Source: Colwellia sp. E2M01
Lineage (GTDB): Bacteria > Pseudomonadota > Gammaproteobacteria > Enterobacterales > Alteromonadaceae
Length of the DNA: 52,238 nt
NCBI RefSeq assembly: GCF_018860585.1
Contig: NZ_JAHKPR010000064.1
Span: forward strand, 1 to 52,238
Reading direction: 5' to 3'
In this document: positions 47,965 to 52,238 of the stretch, one piece after another
Numbering within the stretch: position 1 is the stretch's first letter
Layout: each line of letters begins with the position of its first letter
Program-made: the position numbers and the translations under genes
Notes under the pieces: generated by a model
What the model was told of the DNA's origin: nothing
The model's database searches: none
Seen by the model: only the letters and a program-made list of their open reading frames with translations

Positions 47965-50900
47965 TTACATAAATGCTTTTAAGTGATTTAAAATACGCTT
48001 AACTGAGATTGGTGATGCTGTTCCTAAGTTTTGGGCAAATAATGAAATTCTCAACTCTTCAATTAACCAACGAGTAGCCAATAACTCACTCTCAATTGGT
48101 TTATCTTTACGCTGTTTAGCAATGATTTGTTGATAATGATCATTTACTTTATTCACTTCAATAAGCTTTAACCTATCTTGATTAGGGTCTATTGGTAGTT
48201 TTTCTAAACGACGTAACATACCTTGTAAATAACGAATAATATCATCGAGTTTATCTAAGCCTGAAGCGCTCACAAAACCTTTAAAGATTAATTGCTCGCA
48301 TTGTTGTTTTATATCACCATGTGATTGAATGACATTTAATGGTACGCTGCCTTTCATTTTTTTCGTGACATCATGACGTAGGCTTAACGCACGTTCTACT
48401 TTTATTGCAGCCGTTAAAACGCAGTCCGCTATTTCCGCTCTTACAAAATCACAACACTGAGCAAATTCTTTTTCTGCTCTTGGTAATTGCCCATCATTTT
48501 GTTGATTAGAAAAATCATTCACTAACGACAAACATGCACCTTGAATGCAATCTTGTAGTAAGTCGTTAATTGAACCAAATGGATTAAAGTACAAACCAAG
48601 TTTAGCTTTGTTAGGCAGTTTTTCTTGTAAGTATTTTAACGGCGTTGGGATATTTAATAAAATAAGCCGACTGATACCTTTTAACATAGCCACTTGTGCA
48701 TGCTGCTCTTGCTCGAAAAGCTCAATGGCTACACTGTTTTTATGATCAACTAAGGCTGGAAACGCTTTTATCGTAATATTAGCGACTTTCTTTTCGTAGC
48801 CTAAAGGTAAGCTACCAAAATCCCACTGAGTTAAATCAGCTTGTTCAATGCCCTTTTCAGCGACTTGTTTAATGGTTGCTTTAACTTTACCTTGTAGTTC
48901 AGATTTTAGTTGATTAAGGTCTCTGCCCTGTTTTAATAATTTACCTTTATCATCAATTACCTGAAAGTTCATGGTTAAATGCATAGGTAAGCTAATATCT
49001 TGCCAAGCATCTTCAGGTAAGCGCACACCTGTCATGCGTAGTAGTTGTTTTGCTAAAGCCTCATGTAAACTGCCTTGTTCAACTGGCATTGCGGCCAAAC
49101 AAGCTTGTGCATAATTAGGTGCCGGCACAAAGTTACGTCTTAGGGTTTTAGGTAATGCTTTAATTAAGGCGATAGCAAGCTCTTCTCTTAACGCTGGAAT
49201 TAACCAATCAAAACCAATATCTTGTACTTGGTTTAATAAAGCCACAGGAATAACAACACTAATACCATCGTCAATATCGCCAGGGTTAAAGTGATATTTA
49301 AGCGGTAAAGTCAGGCTTTCTTGCTGCCACAGATCGGGGTATTCAGCCGCAGTTAACTCTTCACTTGACTCATTTAATAAAAAAGCTTTAGTAAAGTCGA
49401 GTAGCTGCCCGTTGCTGTGTTTTTCTTTTTTCCACCAAGCTAAAAAGCTACGTTGACAAACTATGTTTTCAGGAAGCTTTTTACTGTAAAAATCTACAAG
49501 CTGTTGTTCGTCAATTAAAAAATCTCGACGTCGAGCTTTTTGTTCAAGGGTTTCAATACTTTCAACTAGCTGTTTATTTCTATTTAAAAACTTTTCTCTA
49601 ATTGTGCTATCGCCATTCACTAATGCCTCTCTAATGAATAGTTCGCGACACGTATGAGGCTCAATGTTATGAAAGTTTATTTTACGTTTAGTAACAATGC
49701 TTAAGCCATATAAAGTGACTTGTTCAAAGGCCATTACCGCACCTTGTTTTTTCTCCCAGTGTGGCTCACTGTAATTTCTTTTCACTAAATGCTGTGCAAG
49801 TGGCTCAAGCCATAAAGGATCAATTTTGGCGTTCATACGCGCAAATAAGCGACTGGTTTCAACAAGCTCCGCTGACATTAACCATTTAGGTGATTTTTTT
49901 GATAACGCTGAGCCTGGGAAGATAAAGAACTTCATGCCACGAGCGCCCTTGTACTCACGGTTTTCATCTTGTTGACCAATATGGCTTAGTAAACCAGAAA
50001 GTAAGGCTTGGTGTACAGGAATTAAACTTGAATCAACTTCTGCTTCTTTTGACTTATTAACTGCCTGCCCTGGCTCTTGCTTTGCCATAACAAATTGGTA
50101 GTTAACGGAAGTTAAGTTTATTTTCTGCTCTTTTAACGTCATTTTTAACTGCGTGAAAATATCTTGCCATTCACGTAAACGCACGTAAGAAAGGAACTCT
50201 TTTTGACATAACTTTCTAAACTGGTTTTGTGTTAAATCTTTTTTCTGTTCGTTTATATACTGCCAAAGGTTTAATAAACTAACAAAATCTGACTGTTTAT
50301 TTCTAAAACGGTTATGTTTTTCATCACTGAGTTGTTGTTTTTCATGCGGCCTTTCTCGCGGATCTTGAATACTTAACGCACTAACAATAATTAGGATTTG
50401 TTCAATACAACCAAACTCAATGGCACTAATCACCATTTTAGCTAAACGCGGATCTATCGGAAATTTAGATAATAAGCGCCCAGATTTAGTTAATTGTGTT
50501 GCTGTTTTTGATATCTGGTTAGTGTTATGTCCGCGACCTTTAGCTGGTTTTGCGGGTTCAACAGCGGCGATTTCTTCGAGTAAACGAATACCGTCAGTAA
50601 TGTTTCGGTTATCTGGCGCTTCTACAAACGGGAAGTTGGCAATATCACCTAAATCTAGCGCATGCATTTGTAATATAACGGTCGCTAAATTGGTACGTAA
50701 AATTTCTGGGTCGGTAAATTCTGCGCGACTAAGATAATCGTCTTCAGAATATAAGCGAATACAAATACCTTCAGAAACACGACCACAACGTCCAGAGCGC
50801 TGATTAGCACTCGCTTGAGAAATAGGCTCAATAGGTAAACGTTGTACTTTAGTGCGGTAGCTGTAACGTGATATACGTGCAGTACCTGGGTCAATGACGT

Positions 50901-52083
50901 ATTTAATACCAGGAACCGTCAAACTGGTTTCAGCAACGTTGGTTGCTAATACAATATTACGGCCTGTATGAGGTTTAAAGATTTGGTTTTGCTCGGCCAC
51001 CGTTAAGCGCGCGTACAAAGGTAAAATATGAGTATGACGTAAATTAGCTTTATTTAGTGCTGCAGCAGTATCTCGTATTTCGCGCTCGCCATTAAGGAAG
51101 ATAAGGATATCACCTTGCCCACAGTCACTGAGCTCATCAACCGCATCTAAAATACCGCTGATAACATCAATATCTTGTTGCGACTGCTCTTCGCCATCTT
51201 CATCAATTCGGTTATTTAAAGGTCGATAACGCATTTCAACCGGAAACGTTCTACCTGACACTTCAATAATTGGCGCTAATTCACCTTTTTTATTAGCAAA
51301 GTGTTTGGCAAAGCGTTGTGGGTCAATGGTTGCCGAGGTAATAATTAATTTAAGATCAGGTCGCTTTATTAATATCTGTTTTAAATAGCCTAAAATAAAA
51401 TCGATGTTTAAACTACGTTCATGGGCTTCATCGATAATGATGGTGTCGTATTTACGCAGTAAACGATCTTTTTGCATTTCAGCCAGTAAAATACCGTCTG
51501 TCATCAGCTTAATATAACTTTGATCGCTAACTTGGTCGTTAAAGCGAACTTTATAACCAACCTGCTCACCTAATTGCGTGCCTAACTCATCAGCAATACG
51601 ATTAGCTACGGTTCTTGCTGCAATACGGCGAGGTTGCGTATGACCAATTAACCCATCGACACCACGACCAAGTTCAAGACATATTTTAGGAATTTGCGTG
51701 GTTTTACCTGAGCCTGTTTCACCGGCAATAATAACTACCTGATTCGCTTTTATAAGCTCAGCAATTTCAGCAGCATTGTCTGAAATAGGTAAACCTTCGG
51801 GATAAGTAATATTAGGTAAGTTATTAAGTTTGTACTGTTTATCTTCAATAGATTTAACAATAGCCTGTTGAAGTTGACCAACAAGTTTAATTTGTTTATC
51901 TGACAAAGCAGTTTCAGGCGGCAAGTTATTATTCGAGCCTTTAACAACGCTTTGACTAAATGCTTTTTTGAGTGATAGTAATCGGTTTTTGAATCGTCCA
52001 ACATCACAGGCTTTAGCTTGTGGAAGTAGTTCAAAAAGACTTTGTAGATGGGATATAGAAATTACAGAAGATTCAGTCGACAC
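47965..52083 (-). CDS. hrpA: ATP-dependent RNA helicase HrpA
   Basis: DEAH-box 3'-5' RNA helicase, linked in E. coli to rescue of collided ribosomes. The 1372 residues have Walker A GETGSGKT (121-128), the DEAH box at 218-221, SAT motif ITSATID and motif VI QRSGRCGR. HA2/OB-fold and a long HrpA-specific C-terminus follow. It is about 70 residues longer than E. coli HrpA. The start is GTG, with a weak AGG upstream. Confidence 0.97.
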   Translation of the reverse strand: MSTESSVISISHLQSLFELLPQAKACDVGRFKNRLLSLKKAFSQSVVKGSNNNLPPETALSDKQIKLVGQLQQAIVKSIEDKQYKLNNLPNITYPEGLPISDNAAEIAELIKANQVVIIAGETGSGKTTQIPKICLELGRGVDGLIGHTQPRRIAARTVANRIADELGTQLGEQVGYKVRFNDQVSDQSYIKLMTDGILLAEMQKDRLLRKYDTIIIDEAHERSLNIDFILGYLKQILIKRPDLKLIITSATIDPQRFAKHFANKKGELAPIIEVSGRTFPVEMRYRPLNNRIDEDGEEQSQQDIDVISGILDAVDELSDCGQGDILIFLNGEREIRDTAAALNKANLRHTHILPLYARLTVAEQNQIFKPHTGRNIVLATNVAETSLTVPGIKYVIDPGTARISRYSYRTKVQRLPIEPISQASANQRSGRCGRVSEGICIRLYSEDDYLSRAEFTDPEILRTNLATVILQMHALDLGDIANFPFVEAPDNRNITDGIRLLEEIAAVEPAKPAKGRGHNTNQISKTATQLTKSGRLLSKFPIDPRLAKMVISAIEFGCIEQILIIVSALSIQDPRERPHEKQQLSDEKHNRFRNKQSDFVSLLNLWQYINEQKKDLTQNQFRKLCQKEFLSYVRLREWQDIFTQLKMTLKEQKINLTSVNYQFVMAKQEPGQAVNKSKEAEVDSSLIPVHQALLSGLLSHIGQQDENREYKGARGMKFFIFPGSALSKKSPKWLMSAELVETSRLFARMNAKIDPLWLEPLAQHLVKRNYSEPHWEKKQGAVMAFEQVTLYGLSIVTKRKINFHNIEPHTCRELFIREALVNGDSTIREKFLNRNKQLVESIETLEQKARRRDFLIDEQQLVDFYSKKLPENIVCQRSFLAWWKKEKHSNGQLLDFTKAFLLNESSEELTAAEYPDLWQQESLTLPLKYHFNPGDIDDGISVVIPVALLNQVQDIGFDWLIPALREELAIALIKALPKTLRRNFVPAPNYAQACLAAMPVEQGSLHEALAKQLLRMTGVRLPEDAWQDISLPMHLTMNFQVIDDKGKLLKQGRDLNQLKSELQGKVKATIKQVAEKGIEQADLTQWDFGSLPLGYEKKVANITIKAFPALVDHKNSVAIELFEQEQHAQVAMLKGISRLILLNIPTPLKYLQEKLPNKAKLGLYFNPFGSINDLLQDCIQGACLSLVNDFSNQQNDGQLPRAEKEFAQCCDFVRAEIADCVLTAAIKVERALSLRHDVTKKMKGSVPLNVIQSHGDIKQQCEQLIFKGFVSASGLDKLDDIIRYLQGMLRRLEKLPIDPNQDRLKLIEVNKVNDHYQQIIAKQRKDKPIESELLATRWLIEELRISLFAQNLGTASPISVKRILNHLKAFM

Positions 52084-52222
52084 GGAAAAAACAAACCTAA
52101 ATAGAAAATTAAAAGCTCATTTTACCAGTAAAGCTAAGTAATTACAGTGCGTAAATAATATAAAGTTTATTACAAGCTTAACCTCTTTTCTGTTCATTAA
52201 TACATTTTTAATAAGATAGATA

Positions 52223-52238
52223 ATACCAATTTGATTAA
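52223..52238 (+). repeat. Truncated left end of element B family
   Basis: The last 16 bases, ATACCAATTTGATTAA, match the left end of element B (37888-37903) at 14 of 16 positions. The element would continue beyond the window. Confidence 0.35.

Overview
The window is an AT-rich chromosomal segment of a marine gammaproteobacterium. Gene content, gene order and protein flavour point to Alteromonadales, most likely Colwellia or a close relative. Pointers are the gyrA/ubiG divergent pair, the serC-aroA-cmk-rpsA-ihfB-lapA-lapB-pyrF run, a TIGR03503-type gene overlapping dnaQ, and small intergenic elements bounded by TATACC/GGTATA. This assignment is inference from memory of these families; no database was searched. 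Nearly all coding sequence is core housekeeping. No prophage, integron, defence island, secretion cluster or CRISPR array is visible.

Layout. (1) 0.3-3.4 kb: tag, yccA and a compact tusDCBE operon for tRNA 2-thiouridine synthesis. (2) 3.3-9.4 kb: a small motility-type gene with a sigma-28-like promoter, a long GapB-type GAPDH, a DUF2989 lipoprotein, msrB, gnd and a divergent gapA with a HexR-like operator. (3) 9.6-10.6 kb: a dihaem cytochrome c peroxidase behind a perfect Fnr box. (4) 10.7-21.6 kb: a long minus-strand run, pyrF, lapB, lapA, ihfB, rpsA, cmk, aroA, serC, gyrA. (5) 22-27.5 kb: ubiG, then nrdA, nrdB and a ferredoxin-like gene with paired NrdR-like boxes. (6) 27.6-37.1 kb: a REC-GGDEF-HPt regulator, a DUF1311 protein, an AI-2E family permease, a YbbAP-like ABC exporter divergent from tesA, and a CPA2 antiporter. 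(7) 37.1-39.4 kb: a gene-poor stretch with a candidate small RNA, five tandem tRNA-Asp genes and three inverted-repeat elements. (8) 39.4-52.1 kb: TIGR03503 protein, dnaQ, DUF2919 and DUF599 membrane proteins, a META lipoprotein, cysK, an unrecognised lipoprotein, DUF1653, acylphosphatase, rlmI, a PilZ protein and hrpA.

Themes. Central carbon flow (gnd, two GAPDHs), dNTP supply under NrdR-type control, translation and tRNA modification (rpsA, tus, tRNA-Asp, rlmI, hrpA) and envelope maintenance (lapAB, tesA/ybbAP) dominate. Two proteins carry c-di-GMP motifs: the DGC at 27.6 kb, and the PilZ protein at 47.5 kb.

Most of the less ordinary material is non-coding: a small-RNA candidate at 37.8 kb, a 265-bp MITE-like element at 39.1 kb, related short inverted-repeat elements (one cut by the right edge), an inverted-repeat element beside lapB, mutually exclusive hairpins downstream of tesA, and divergent start codons sharing CATG between ybbA and tesA. 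I did not find a clear novel multi-gene system.
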